From Burkholderia sp. GAS332 (GTDB lineage: Bacteria > Pseudomonadota > Gammaproteobacteria > Burkholderiales > Burkholderiaceae): DNA of 64,000 nt. The position numbers and the translations under genes were made by a program. The notes below the pieces were generated by a model, which saw only the letters and a list, made by a program, of their open reading frames with translations, searched no databases and had not been told where the DNA came from. Of this stretch, positions 26,634 through 35,759 are shown in pieces; position 1 is the first letter of the stretch; each line of letters starts with the position of its first letter. Where the stretch lies: the NCBI GenBank assembly GCA_900142905.1, contig FSRV01000002.1:1922001-1986000 (forward strand). The letters run 5' to 3'.

Positions 26634-28435
26634 CGCAAAATCTCCTCGCCAGTGCGCTTCGACACGACGACCAGTTGCACAAAGCTGTTCAGATGCACGT
26701 ACAGCCCGAAAAACGTATCGATCACCCGCACGAACGACGCGAGACTCGTGCCGACGAAATGCTCTTCGTCGATCGTCAAACGAATCTCAATGCCGCGCAC
26801 GAAGGTCGCAAACGGCTTGCCCGGCAACCATTGCACCGCGGCGCGCTGCTCGATGCCGACCAACCCGTCGATATGCCGCGCCGATACCGCCGTGCGCCGC
26901 AAATCGTAAAGCACCAGCATTTCCTTGAGCGCCGACAAGCCACTATTGGCAAGCGACACATGATTCAGCGCCAGATGCGAAATCAGCCGCCAGTGCGAGG
27001 CGCGCCCGCGCTCGAAACGCACGCTAGGCGTCGGCCTGCGCAGCATCGCGATGCTGCCGGTCAGCGAGCCGCCTTCCAGAAACAGATCGCCGCCTTCGAG
27101 ACCCACGGCGAGGCCGGCAGGCAGGTCGCGATTGGTGCAGGTCAGATCGAGACTGAGCGTATCGGTTTGCGGCGCGGCCGGTTCGAAGTCGATATCGACG
27201 ATCGAGATTTCAGTCTCGTAACCCGGGCTTTTCTGCGCAACCCAATCGTTGCGCCGCGCGAACCAGTAGTGCCCGGCACGCGCCGCTTCGCCGTGATGTA
27301 GCGAATAGAACGGGCGGAATTCGATCACCGATTCTTCGTGCGCCTGCTGTCTGACGAGTTTGACCGAATCGATCGAGTAGACCTCGTAGGCGAACGCGCG
27401 GCGCGCTTCGGCGATCACCGGGTACGAAATCGCCTGATGGCTGACGCGGATCGGTTCGCCGTGCTGTTCGAACAGATTCACCACCGGCGTGCAGAACAGG
27501 CGGAATTGATGCGCGGACAACGAATCCAGCAGGCGCGCGACGTGCGAATCGCTGCGCACTTCCTTGAGCACGACGTGCAACGTCAGACGCTGGCAGCGGC
27601 CACTGGCGCGCGTCATCGCCGCCAGATCGAAATCGGCGAAATTGAATTTTTCAGGGAACGCGAAGTATTCGGTGAGCAACCGGTACGCCGGATGCGATTT
27701 GGCTGGATAGTCGATCAGCGCATCATCTTCATCGAAACCGGCTTGTACGACCGGCGATTCGCGCAGTTGCGTCCATACGCCGCGGCGGTCGGCTTCGACA
27801 TACGTGGCCATCGCATTGACGAACAGGCAGTCCGCCAGCGCCGCGATAAACGATTGTTCGCCGTGCAGGTGCGTGCGCAACGTGCCGATTTTCAAAGCGG
27901 AGAGATCGAGCTGCGCCGCCGTCGATTCGAACGTGATCGACACGATAGCCGTGGCGTTGCCCGGCAACACGGTCGCGCTCGGCGCCATCGCCACCGACGT
28001 GTACTTCGCCTCCGAGATGCGGATCGGCGCCAGCGTCACATCGTAGGCAGTTCGGAAACGGCATTGCACGCCGCGAATCGGGCGTGACTTGAGCTCGGTA
28101 CCGCGCTCGACCAGGACCGGTTCAGTCAGATGGCTGAGCGCGGCCGAGGTGCCCAACTGCGCGATCGAGCACGACGGAAATGGCCGCAGATAGTGCGGAT
28201 ACAGCACCTCCAGCAGCGCTTCGGTGAATTCGGGGTAGTCGTCGTCGAGCTTCTTGTTGATGCGCGCGCCCAACAGCGCGAACGATTCGATCATCCGCTC
28301 GACGTGCGGATCTTCGCAGTGCTCGCCGGACATCGCCAGGCGCGCCGCGATCTTCGGATAGCGTTCGGCGAAATCGCGCGAATAGCGCCGCAGAAATGAT
28401 AATTCGCGCTCGTAATACGGCAGCAATTCTTCCAT
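26597..28435 (-). CDS. tssF: T6SS baseplate protein TssF
   Basis: Cytosolic protein of 612 residues, usual length, beginning MEELLPYYERELSFLRRYSRDFAERYPKIAARL, the family hallmark, with DPHVERMIESFALLGARINKKLDDDYPEFTEALL soon after. It is the major wedge component of the baseplate, paralogous to phage gp6. The 3' end overlaps tssG by 37 bp. The upstream gap to tssE is 124 bp and A/T-richer (28436-28559). Confidence 0.95.
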   Translation of the reverse strand: MEELLPYYERELSFLRRYSRDFAERYPKIAARLAMSGEHCEDPHVERMIESFALLGARINKKLDDDYPEFTEALLEVLYPHYLRPFPSCSIAQLGTSAALSHLTEPVLVERGTELKSRPIRGVQCRFRTAYDVTLAPIRISEAKYTSVAMAPSATVLPGNATAIVSITFESTAAQLDLSALKIGTLRTHLHGEQSFIAALADCLFVNAMATYVEADRRGVWTQLRESPVVQAGFDEDDALIDYPAKSHPAYRLLTEYFAFPEKFNFADFDLAAMTRASGRCQRLTLHVVLKEVRSDSHVARLLDSLSAHQFRLFCTPVVNLFEQHGEPIRVSHQAISYPVIAEARRAFAYEVYSIDSVKLVRQQAHEESVIEFRPFYSLHHGEAARAGHYWFARRNDWVAQKSPGYETEISIVDIDFEPAAPQTDTLSLDLTCTNRDLPAGLAVGLEGGDLFLEGGSLTGSIAMLRRPTPSVRFERGRASHWRLISHLALNHVSLANSGLSALKEMLVLYDLRRTAVSARHIDGLVGIEQRAAVQWLPGKPFATFVRGIEIRLTIDEEHFVGTSLASFVRVIDTFFGLYVHLNSFVQLVVVSKRTGEEILRCKPRSGESILA

Positions 28436-28559
28436 CGATCTATCCCCGAACCTGAACCCTCTCCGCCCAATCTATCGCCGCCGTTGCGCGTAACGGTGGC
28501 AAAGCGGTACTCAAGATACTAAAACGCAGGTACTAAAAATCAGCCGCTAAAATCAGGTG

Positions 28560-29039
28560 CTAAAGCTTCGCGCGTGCGCGCGTCACCGAGTATTGCAGCG
28601 TAGAAGGCTGCAACATCGCATCGAAACTCACCGGTTCTTCCGCCGGGTGCACAACCAGCAGCGCCTGAATCGCAAAATTCAGCGCGTTAGTCGATTGTTC
28701 GTTCAATTCGAGCGTGACCGCCACTTGCTGCAAGCGCGGCTCATGCCGCGCGATGGCCTGTTGAATCGATTTACAGATAAAAGTCCGGTCGTAGTGACTC
28801 GCAAGGCTCAAGCCCGCGAAATCGTTCAGACCGTACGTGAGCACCGAGCGCTGACATTCCGGCAGTGCTGTCAACTCGTGCTCGGTCAGGGCGATCCGGG
28901 TGTTCAGGATCGCCTCGACGTCGCGCGCGACGGTGGCCTTCAATTCGTCCAACGACAATTGCCGCATCGCCGGGGAAGCCGGCAGATGCGGTTCGTCGTC
29001 GAACAGCTTATCGAGAAAGCTGGGTTCGAAGCGTTTCAT
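28560..29039 (-). CDS. tssE: T6SS baseplate protein TssE (gp25-like)
   Basis: Protein of 159 residues with the GpW/Gp25 domain: DVEAILNTRIALTEHELTALPECQRSVLTYGLNDFAG, followed by the short strand-helix unit ending VVHPAEEPVSFDAML. TssE forms the lysozyme-like sheath-initiating part of the baseplate. ATG 29039 (MKRFEPSFLDKLFDD) matches known family N-termini; an ATG 21 codons upstream adds an Arg/Pro-rich leader. It lies 81 bp downstream of hcp. Confidence 0.92.
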   Translation of the reverse strand: MKRFEPSFLDKLFDDEPHLPASPAMRQLSLDELKATVARDVEAILNTRIALTEHELTALPECQRSVLTYGLNDFAGLSLASHYDRTFICKSIQQAIARHEPRLQQVAVTLELNEQSTNALNFAIQALLVVHPAEEPVSFDAMLQPSTLQYSVTRARAKL

Positions 29040-29120
29040 CAGCGTCCGAAAAACCGGTGCGACGCGAGGCGCGCGCGGCGTGCGTCGGCCATCAGGCCGC
29101 ACGCCGCGTGCGCCCCGGCA

Positions 29121-29624
29121 TCAGACCGCGTACGTCTTGTCGTTCTTCGTCAGGCTCCACGCGCCTTGCGCGTTGCCGCCCTGGTTGCCGCCGATCTTCT
29201 GCTGCGTGTACTTCCATTGCACGGCAGCGTACTTCAGCGAGAACTGTTCGCTCGGCAGGCCTTCGCCCACCACGCTCGGCGTAGCGCTCGAGATGATCAC
29301 GTACTTGAGTTTCACTTCCAGGTACTTGATGCGGTTGCCTTCGCCGTCCGAACGCATGAAGTCGATCGTCACTTCATCGAACGTCGTGCCACCCGATGCG
29401 TGTTGATAGATCAGCGGGCTGACCACGTCGATGTCTTTCGTGAACTGCATGTCAGCGTGCTCGCAACGCTCGGACGTATGCCCGCCCGCCGTCGAAGCCG
29501 TTGCCGAACGCGGTTGCGTAATCGAATGGCTCCACGAATCGATCTCGATCCAGCCAGCATGATCTTTATCGGCAGACTCGCCTTTGATCGCCGGATTGCC
29601 GAATTTTAAATAGATGTCCTTCAT
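29121..29624 (-). CDS. hcp: T6SS tube protein Hcp (TssD)
   Basis: Secreted tube-forming protein of 167 residues. It begins MKDIYLKFGNPAIKGESADK and shows the family beta-barrel motifs GWIEIDSWSHSITQP, the HADMQFTKDIDVVSPLIYQHASGG loop and WKYTQQKIGG near the end. Hexameric rings stack inside the TssBC sheath and are expelled on contraction. GGGGAG lies about 10 bp before the ATG. A hairpin in the tssC-hcp gap may set the separate, usually much higher, hcp transcript level. Confidence 0.95.
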   Translation of the reverse strand: MKDIYLKFGNPAIKGESADKDHAGWIEIDSWSHSITQPRSATASTAGGHTSERCEHADMQFTKDIDVVSPLIYQHASGGTTFDEVTIDFMRSDGEGNRIKYLEVKLKYVIISSATPSVVGEGLPSEQFSLKYAAVQWKYTQQKIGGNQGGNAQGAWSLTKNDKTYAV

Positions 29625-29662
29625 AACTCATCGACTCCCCAAAGAGGTGGTTTTAACAACTG

Positions 29663-29683
29663 ACCCGTGCGGCCGGCACGGGT
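29663..29683. other. Hairpin between tssC and hcp
   Basis: ACCCGTGC (29663-29670) and GCACGGGT (29676-29683) form an 8-bp stem with a 5-nt loop in the 72-bp gap. In the minus-strand transcript no U run follows, so attenuation or RNA processing is more likely than full termination. Confidence 0.5.
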
Positions 29684-29696
29684 TTTATGACTTCGT

Positions 29697-31187
29697 TTAT
29701 GAATTTGCCGGTTTCGGCAGGTCAGCGACAAGGCGCAAAGAGATCGACAGCTCGTCCAGTTGAAAGTGCGGACGCAGGAAAGCGACCGAACGATACGCAC
29801 CAGGCTTGCCCGGAATCTCCGAGACCTGAATCGATGCCTCACGCAGCGGGAACTGCGCTTTCTGCTCCTGGGTCGCGTTGTCGTCCAGCAGTACGTACTG
29901 CGAGATCCAACGATTCAGGAATACTTCGACGTTCTGTGCCGATGCGAAGCTGCCGATCTTGTCGCGCATCATCGCCTTCAGGTAGTGCGCCACGCGCGAC
30001 ACCGAGAAGATGTACTGCAGTTGCGCGGACAGCACGGCGTTCGCATTTGCGCTGTCGGTACTGTACTTCTTGGGCTTCTGCACCGATTGCGCGGCGAAGA
30101 ACGCGGCGTAATCCGAATTCTTGCAGTGCACGAGCGGAATGAAACCGAGGTCGCTCAGTTCCTTTTCGCGGCGATCGGTAATGGCGATTTCGGTCGGGCA
30201 TTTCAGCGCGACTTCGCCGTCATCGGTCTTGAACGTGTGGGTGGGCAAGTCTTCCACCAGACCGCCGCCTTCCACGCCGCGAATCGCCGCGCACCAGCCG
30301 AAGTCGTCGAATGCGGCCGTCAGGCGGGCGGCAAATGCCCACGCTGCGTTACACCACAGGTATTTGCTGTGATCGGTGCCATCCACGTCTTCAACGAAGT
30401 TGAAACCTTCCGCCGTGGCGCCGTCTTTCGGATTGAACGGCAGGCGGCCGAGAAAACGCGGCAAGGTCAGGCCGACGTAGCGCGAATCTTCGGAGTCGCG
30501 GAACGACTTCCACTTCGCGTATTCGACGGTATCGAACACCTTGCCGAGGTCGCGCGGCTTGCCGAGATCGGCGAAGGTTTCGAGGCCCATCAGTTCAGGC
30601 GACGCCGATGCGATGAACGGTGCGTGCGCCGCGGCCGCGACGTGCGCCATCTGTTCGATGAAGTACACGTCTTCCGGCTGACGCGTCACTTCGAAATCGC
30701 CAATGATCGTGCCGAACGGTGCGCCACCGAACGTGCCGAACTCTTCTTCATAAACCTTCTTGAAGAGTGCACTCTGATCGAATTCGATGGCGTTCTTGAA
30801 GTCGCGCACGAGGTCGCGCTTCGGCGCGTGCAGCGCCTTGATCTTGACTGTCGAGCCGGTATTGCTTTCCTTGCACAGATAGTCGAGCCCGCGCCACGTG
30901 CTTTCCATGCGCTGGAACTGCGGCGCGTGCATCACCGCGCTCAGTTGCGCGGAAATCAGGCGGTCGAGTTCCGCGACACGCGCGTCGATCGTGGCCGACA
31001 GGTTGTCGGATACCACCACCGTGCCGTCGAGCACCTGATGCACGAGTTCGCCGATCAGGTCTTTCGCGCGCGCGTGTTCGGAATCGGACTTCGCCACGCG
31101 GCTTTTCTCGACGATTTCGTCGAGCAGCGTGGATTCCGTGCCGCTCTGCGCGGTGGCGAGTTGGGCTGCTGCCGTTTGCTGGTTCAT
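29697..31187 (-). CDS. tssC: T6SS contractile sheath large subunit TssC (VipB)
   Basis: Protein of 496 residues with the family hallmarks: LISAQLSAVMHAPQFQRMESTWRGLDYL, FGTFGGAPFGTIIGDFEV and GLTLPRFLGRLPF. With TssB it builds the cytosolic contractile sheath that drives the Hcp tube. It starts 19 bp after the tssB stop codon, as expected for a stoichiometric pair. No truncation or missing block is visible. Confidence 0.96.
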   Translation of the reverse strand: MNQQTAAAQLATAQSGTESTLLDEIVEKSRVAKSDSEHARAKDLIGELVHQVLDGTVVVSDNLSATIDARVAELDRLISAQLSAVMHAPQFQRMESTWRGLDYLCKESNTGSTVKIKALHAPKRDLVRDFKNAIEFDQSALFKKVYEEEFGTFGGAPFGTIIGDFEVTRQPEDVYFIEQMAHVAAAAHAPFIASASPELMGLETFADLGKPRDLGKVFDTVEYAKWKSFRDSEDSRYVGLTLPRFLGRLPFNPKDGATAEGFNFVEDVDGTDHSKYLWCNAAWAFAARLTAAFDDFGWCAAIRGVEGGGLVEDLPTHTFKTDDGEVALKCPTEIAITDRREKELSDLGFIPLVHCKNSDYAAFFAAQSVQKPKKYSTDSANANAVLSAQLQYIFSVSRVAHYLKAMMRDKIGSFASAQNVEVFLNRWISQYVLLDDNATQEQKAQFPLREASIQVSEIPGKPGAYRSVAFLRPHFQLDELSISLRLVADLPKPANS

Positions 31188-31205
31188 CTCACACCCCGTG
31201 CGTAC

Positions 31206-31754
31206 TTATTCGCCCTGCTTGTCGTGATCCGGCGCGCCGGCGTGCTGGTCTGCTGCGTTGCCCTGGTCTCTTGCCAGCGTCTGCAACTGCTGCGTGTTGT
31301 TGAGCACTTCGCTCAGCAGGTCTTCGAGTTTGTCGTTGCCGGCCAGCTTGTTGCGCAAATCGGCCAGCTTCGAACGCGCTTCGAGCAGACGGCGCAGCGG
31401 CTCGATCTGCGCGACCACTTCATCCGGATTGAAATCGGCCATCGACTTGAAACGCAGGTCGACGGCGAATTTGCCGCCTGCCTCGCTCAGGCGGTTTTCC
31501 ACCTGAAACGCGGCGCGCGGCTCAATCGCTTTCATCACGTCGTCGAAGTTGTCGCGATCGATATTGACGAACTTGCGATCGCGCAGTTTCGGCTGCTCGA
31601 CTTCGGACTGCCCTGCCAGATCGGCAACCACGCCGACGACGAACGGCAGTTCCTTTATCTCGATCGCATCGCCTCGCTCCACTTCATACGTCAGTTGAAC
31701 GCGCGGAGGCCGCACTTTTTGCAAGCGTTTTTGAATACTTTCTTTCTTCGCCAT
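31206..31754 (-). CDS. tssB: T6SS contractile sheath small subunit TssB (VipA)
   Basis: Protein of 182 residues opening MAKKESIQKRLQKVRPPRVQLTYEVERGDA, with the conserved ELPFVVGVVADLAG and FVNIDRDNFDDVMKAIEP, which pair with TssC. The C-terminal helix is followed by a short polar tail. It precedes tssC and follows the TPR lipoprotein gene by 36 bp, so all belong to one minus-strand operon. Confidence 0.96.
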   Translation of the reverse strand: MAKKESIQKRLQKVRPPRVQLTYEVERGDAIEIKELPFVVGVVADLAGQSEVEQPKLRDRKFVNIDRDNFDDVMKAIEPRAAFQVENRLSEAGGKFAVDLRFKSMADFNPDEVVAQIEPLRRLLEARSKLADLRNKLAGNDKLEDLLSEVLNNTQQLQTLARDQGNAADQHAGAPDHDKQGE

Positions 31755-31790
31755 CGTCGGCTCCCGGATGCAGATAGATCAGGCGTGGGA

Positions 31791-32486
31791 TCAGCGCAGC
31801 GCGCTGAACGGATCGGACGCGCCGCCGCTTTGTGCGGCTTTGGCGGGTGCCGCAGGCGCCGGCGCGGCAGGCGCAGCGGGCGCTGCGGGAGCTGCGGTCG
31901 TAGCAGCCGGAGCCGTGGCGCCGGTGGTCGTTTCCGGCGTCTCCGCGGCCTTGCTCTTGACGACGTGGCGAATGATGCGTTTCTTCTTCACGACGGGCTT
32001 GTCGTTCGGGTCAGGCGGGAACAACGTGGCTTCGCCCAGCGTGTCGCGCAACTGTTTGGCGAGCGCTTGCGCATCCGACTTCGCATCACCCGCGAGCGAC
32101 GCATCCTGACGCAGCTCGCCGAGCGATTGCGTGGCCACGCGCAGACCGGCTACCGCGAGCACGCTCTTTGCCTGACGATCGGTCTGGTCGCGTTGCAGCG
32201 CTTCTTGCGCGGCGACGATGGCCTGACCGTAGTGCCCCTGCGTGAACTGGATCTGCGCAATGCGCGACCACGGTTCTTCACGCGTCGGATCGGTTTTGGA
32301 TAATTGCTGGTAAAGCGCGATGGCGCGATCCTGATCGCCACCCTTGGCGACGGTGTCCGCGTCCGCGAGTTGCTTATTAAAAGCCTCCGGTGTGGTCACT
32401 GTGTTGTTGCCCTGTGTCGCGCAACCGGCAATCACGCCGCATGCCAACACAACCCCAGATAGTTTTACTAACAGACGGTCATTCAT
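31791..32486 (-). CDS. T6SS-associated TPR lipoprotein
   Basis: Exported lipoprotein of 231 residues: signal peptide with lipobox VIAGC (Cys near 22), then about three TPR-like repeats (AIALYQQLSKTDPTREEPWSRIAQIQF and YGQAIVAAQEALQRDQTDRQA), a basic strand VVKKKRIIRHVVK and an Ala/Pro-rich tail of ~50 residues. It is the first gene of the minus-strand operon, ahead of tssB. Related Burkholderia clusters carry a lipoprotein here (possibly tagM). A role in positioning the membrane complex at the outer membrane is inferred, not shown. Confidence 0.72.
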   Translation of the reverse strand: MNDRLLVKLSGVVLACGVIAGCATQGNNTVTTPEAFNKQLADADTVAKGGDQDRAIALYQQLSKTDPTREEPWSRIAQIQFTQGHYGQAIVAAQEALQRDQTDRQAKSVLAVAGLRVATQSLGELRQDASLAGDAKSDAQALAKQLRDTLGEATLFPPDPNDKPVVKKKRIIRHVVKSKAAETPETTTGATAPAATTAAPAAPAAPAAPAPAAPAKAAQSGGASDPFSALR

Positions 32487-32843
32487 CGTTTTTCACCGAC
32501 GTGCGATTTTTTTAATTCAAGGAGAAACCGGAGTTTTGCTTTGCTTCAACTGCGCGGGTATAGTACAGGCCAATTTTCGATAATTCAACTTTCGTGTGAA
32601 GAAGCATTGCACAAAAAGAATGCATGTGGATGATTTAAACGCAATGTGCAGAAATTGTTTCCTGGTGCAATAGCAGAAATGCGGGGAGCGGAAAAAATTT
32701 CCGCATAGCGGGCGGCAAACACGTAAGTACCGGAGAGCAATGCGCTTTGCATAGAACGGCATTACGTGGCATAGCGTTACTGAAAATTTGCCAGATTGAT
32801 TTCGTTATTGATGTTTTGACGGGGGACGGCGCCGAGCCGGTCG
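32487..32843. promoter_or_regulatory. Divergent T6SS promoter region
   Basis: This 357-bp gap between two divergent T6SS units is clearly A/T-richer than the coding DNA. Plus strand: TTGCTT (32536-32541), 17-bp spacer, TATAGT (32559-32564) is a plausible sigma-70 promoter for tssJKL with a ~280-nt leader. I searched for a sigma-54 TGGC-N8-TTGC site and saw none convincing. Confidence 0.4.
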
Positions 32844-33476
32844 ATGTATATGAATTCGCGTCTTGTTCGCTATGCATCGCTATTGATTGCCAGCGCCGCG
32901 GCGTGCGCGCTGCTAGGCGGCTGCGCGGCCGCCGTGCCGGCGCTGGGAGCCGCTGCCAGCGCGGTTTTGCAGGCGAGCGGCCTCGGCAAGCCCGACGTAC
33001 CGGATGCGCAAAAGCCACCACGTAATGTCGGCCTCACCTTATACGCCGCGCCGAATCTGAATGCCGCCACTGATAACCGCCCATTGGCGCTGGTGGTGCG
33101 GCTTTACGTGCTGAAAGACCCGACCTCATTCCAGCAGGCGCCATTCGACGCCTTTACCGACCCGGCCAAGGAAAAGACCACACTCGGCGGCGATCTGCTG
33201 GGCGTGCGCGAAGTGACACTGATCCCCGGTCAACGTTACACCGTCACCGAAAAAGTCTCGCGCGAAGCGCAGGCATTCGGTATCGTCGCGCTATTCCGCG
33301 ACCCGGCGATGCAGCGTTGGAAATTCGCCTTCGACCCGGCGAAGTCGGAGAAATCCGGCATAATGATCGGCCTGCATAACTGTGCAATGACGGTGACCAA
33401 TGGCACAGTGATCCCGCCTGAACAGGGATTGCCGGCCCAACCGCTGAATATGCTTTCTTCGGTAAGCTGTGGTTAA
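32844..33476 (+). CDS. tssJ: T6SS outer-membrane lipoprotein TssJ
   Basis: Lipoprotein of 210 residues; the lipobox ALLGGC places the acylated Cys near residue 27. The mature protein has the TssJ transthyretin-like pattern (VGLTLYAAPNLNAATDNRPLALVVRLYVLKDPTSFQQAPFD, LIPGQRYTVTEKVSREAQAFGIVALFRDP). It anchors the T6SS membrane complex in the outer membrane and binds the TssM periplasmic part. It starts the plus-strand tssJKL unit, 108 bp before tssK. Confidence 0.93.
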   Translation: MYMNSRLVRYASLLIASAAACALLGGCAAAVPALGAAASAVLQASGLGKPDVPDAQKPPRNVGLTLYAAPNLNAATDNRPLALVVRLYVLKDPTSFQQAPFDAFTDPAKEKTTLGGDLLGVREVTLIPGQRYTVTEKVSREAQAFGIVALFRDPAMQRWKFAFDPAKSEKSGIMIGLHNCAMTVTNGTVIPPEQGLPAQPLNMLSSVSCG

Positions 33477-33584
33477 AGATGCCGGACAAATGCGATTTAA
33501 CAGTTTTTAGAGAATTAACAATGCGGCGTTCGAATCGGTTATCTCCGAACGCGCCACACGCTGAACGCATATAACAGGTTTGAG

Positions 33585-34931
33585 ATGAGTTATTCCGCAA
33601 AAGTGCTCTGGGGGGAAGGCCTGTTTCTGAGGCCGCAGCATTTTCAGCGTCAGGACGCCTATCATGAGGCGCGCCTATTCGAATCGATCCAGGCGATCCA
33701 GCCATACAATTGGGGCGTGCGTTCGGCGCGTTTGGACCGCGACGCGCTCGGCAGCAATGTGCTGCGCGTGAGCGAACTCTCGCTGGTGTTTCCGGATGGC
33801 GCGCTCTACTCCGCGCCGCAAGCCGACGACCTGCCGCCGCCCATCGCGCTCGACACCCTGCCCGACGGCATTAACGAATTCACCTTCTATCTGGCGCTAC
33901 ATCCGTTGCGCGAAACCGGCGCGAACTATTCGCAAGACAGCAACGCGGGCTTCGTTTCGCGTTACGTCAGCGAGCAGACACCGGTGGCCGATCATTTCAC
34001 CGACGCCGCCGAAGCCGACATTACCTTCCTGAAGACCAGCGTCAAACTCATCGCGCATAGCGAACCGCGCGACCAGTTGCTGTCGGTGCCGCTCGTGCGC
34101 GTGCGCCGCACCGCCACGTCCGGATTCGAAATCGACGACACGTTCGTGCCGCCGTGTCTCGCGATCGACGCGTCGCCGATCCTGCATCAACGCTTGCGTC
34201 AACTGATCGACGCGCTGCAGGCCAAGGTCAACGCACTATATGGTTTTCACCGCGAGCCGACCAAGAACATCATCGAGTTCCGCTCAGGGGACATCGCATC
34301 GTTCTGGCTGCTGCACACCGCGAGCGCCGCATTTGCCTCACTTGCGCATCTGTATCAGCACTCGGCGCTGCATCCGGAACGTCTGTTTCAGGAATTGCTG
34401 CGTCTGGCCGGCCAGTTGATGACGTTCTCAAAGGGCTATGCGCTGTCCGACTTGCCGGCTTACCGGCATGACGATCCGGGCCCCGGCTTCGCGCGCCTCG
34501 ACACGATCCTGCGCGATTTGCTCGAAACCGTGATCTCGACGCGTTACTTCGCCATCGCGCTCGAAGAAGTGCGTCCGTCGTTCCATGCGGGCCGCCTCGA
34601 CTCGGGCAAGATCGACGACAAGACCCTGTTCTACATCGCAGTGTCCGCGGACATGCCGACCGCCGAACTGGTCGAAGCCGTACCGGCCCGCTTCAAGGTC
34701 GGCGCGCCGGACGACGTCGACAAGCTGGTGCTCTCGGCCATGCCGGGCGTGCGCCTCGTCTACACGCCGCAGGTACCGCCCGCCATTCCGGTACGGCCGG
34801 GCGCATGCTACTTCTCTTGCGAATCGCGCGGCGCATTGTATGACCGCATGTTGCAGGCCCAATCGGCAATGATCTACGCGCCGTCGGGCATCAACGATCT
34901 TCAACTCGAACTGATCGCCGTCACATCATGA
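33585..34931 (+). CDS. tssK: T6SS baseplate-membrane connector TssK
   Basis: Cytosolic protein of 448 residues with the family N-terminus KVLWGEGLFLRPQHFQRQDAYHE, the phage-fibre-like shoulder, and the C-terminal domain that contacts TssL (ACYFSCESRGALYDRML). It links the baseplate to the membrane complex. The stop codon overlaps the tssL start (ATGA). Confidence 0.95.
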   Translation: MSYSAKVLWGEGLFLRPQHFQRQDAYHEARLFESIQAIQPYNWGVRSARLDRDALGSNVLRVSELSLVFPDGALYSAPQADDLPPPIALDTLPDGINEFTFYLALHPLRETGANYSQDSNAGFVSRYVSEQTPVADHFTDAAEADITFLKTSVKLIAHSEPRDQLLSVPLVRVRRTATSGFEIDDTFVPPCLAIDASPILHQRLRQLIDALQAKVNALYGFHREPTKNIIEFRSGDIASFWLLHTASAAFASLAHLYQHSALHPERLFQELLRLAGQLMTFSKGYALSDLPAYRHDDPGPGFARLDTILRDLLETVISTRYFAIALEEVRPSFHAGRLDSGKIDDKTLFYIAVSADMPTAELVEAVPARFKVGAPDDVDKLVLSAMPGVRLVYTPQVPPAIPVRPGACYFSCESRGALYDRMLQAQSAMIYAPSGINDLQLELIAVTS

Positions 34932-35707
34932 GCTACGCGCCTTCCCTGTTTGGCGGCAGCACGCCTGCCGCGACGCCCGCCCCCATGACCGAGCCGAGCT
35001 ACCAGGTTCGCTCGCTGCTCGATCTGCTGTACGACGGCTTCTTTATGCTGTTCTTGTTGAAGAACGGCCGCGAGCCTGGTGACGCGCAGGAATTCAGCCA
35101 GCGTATCCAGCAGTTTCTCGGCGACTTCGAACGCGGCGCGAAAAAGCTCAATGCTTCGGCGGAAGACGTCTACGCCTCCAAGTTTGCGTTCTGCGCGGCC
35201 ATCGACGAATCGGTGTTGTCGTCGACGTTCAGGATCCGCACGGAATGGGAGCGCCGGCCGCTGCAACTCGTGCTGTTCGGCGAGCAGTTGGCAGGCGAGA
35301 AGTTCTTCCAGTATCTCGAGGAATGCCGCGCGCAAGGCGCCGCGCGTTTGCAGTCGCTCGAAGTGTTCCACATGTGCCTGCTGCTCGGTTTCCAAGGCAA
35401 GTATCTGCTCGAAGGACCGGAAAAGCTCGCTTATCTGACCGCGCGAATCGGCGATGAAATCGCGCATATGAAGGGCAAGCGTGCACCGTTCGCCCCGCAT
35501 TGGCCGCTGCCGGATCAGGTCGCTCACCGGCTCAAGCGCGAGGTGCCATTGTGGTCGATCGGCGCGGTGTTCGCGCTGGTCGGACTGCTCGCTTATCTCG
35601 GCCTGAACACCTATCTGCGCGATCAGACGTTGCGCACGCTCGCGCCGTATTCGCAGGTCGTGAAGCTCGGACCGCAATCCGCCACGCTGACGATTTCGTT
35701 GCCGTAA
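34928..35707 (+). CDS. tssL: T6SS inner-membrane protein TssL (DotU/IcmH)
   Basis: Protein of 259 residues with a cytosolic helical domain (VRSLLDLLYDGFFMLFLLKNG, FCAAIDESVLSS, FFQYLEECRAQGAARLQSLEVFHMCLLLGFQGKY) and one C-terminal transmembrane helix (SIGAVFALVGLLAYLGLNTYL). No C-terminal peptidoglycan-binding domain is fused, so that role probably falls to the separate OmpA-like protein. It ends the tssJKL unit; tssM, its partner, is encoded 15 kb away in the cluster. Confidence 0.94.
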   Translation: MSYAPSLFGGSTPAATPAPMTEPSYQVRSLLDLLYDGFFMLFLLKNGREPGDAQEFSQRIQQFLGDFERGAKKLNASAEDVYASKFAFCAAIDESVLSSTFRIRTEWERRPLQLVLFGEQLAGEKFFQYLEECRAQGAARLQSLEVFHMCLLLGFQGKYLLEGPEKLAYLTARIGDEIAHMKGKRAPFAPHWPLPDQVAHRLKREVPLWSIGAVFALVGLLAYLGLNTYLRDQTLRTLAPYSQVVKLGPQSATLTISLP

Positions 35708-35723
35708 TTAAAGGCCCAATGCG

Positions 35724-35758
35724 CACAGCCAAAACATGCATCGCGTGTTGCGGCTGTG
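35724..35758. terminator. Hairpin between convergent tssL and mocR-type genes
   Basis: CACAGCC and GGCTGTG pair around a loop in which AACA and TGTT can also pair. It lies in the 52-bp gap between two stop codons, and TT follows on the plus strand. Confidence 0.4.
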
Positions 35759-35759
35759 T

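Noticed and set aside
29760..32303. 847-codon open frame antisense to tssC, tssB and the TPR lipoprotein
   Set aside because: Shadow of three well-supported genes; it even crosses their intergenic gaps and shows no domain.
32487..32843. Sigma-54 promoter for the T6SS
   Set aside because: No TGGC-N8-TTGC pattern with correct spacing was found on either strand.
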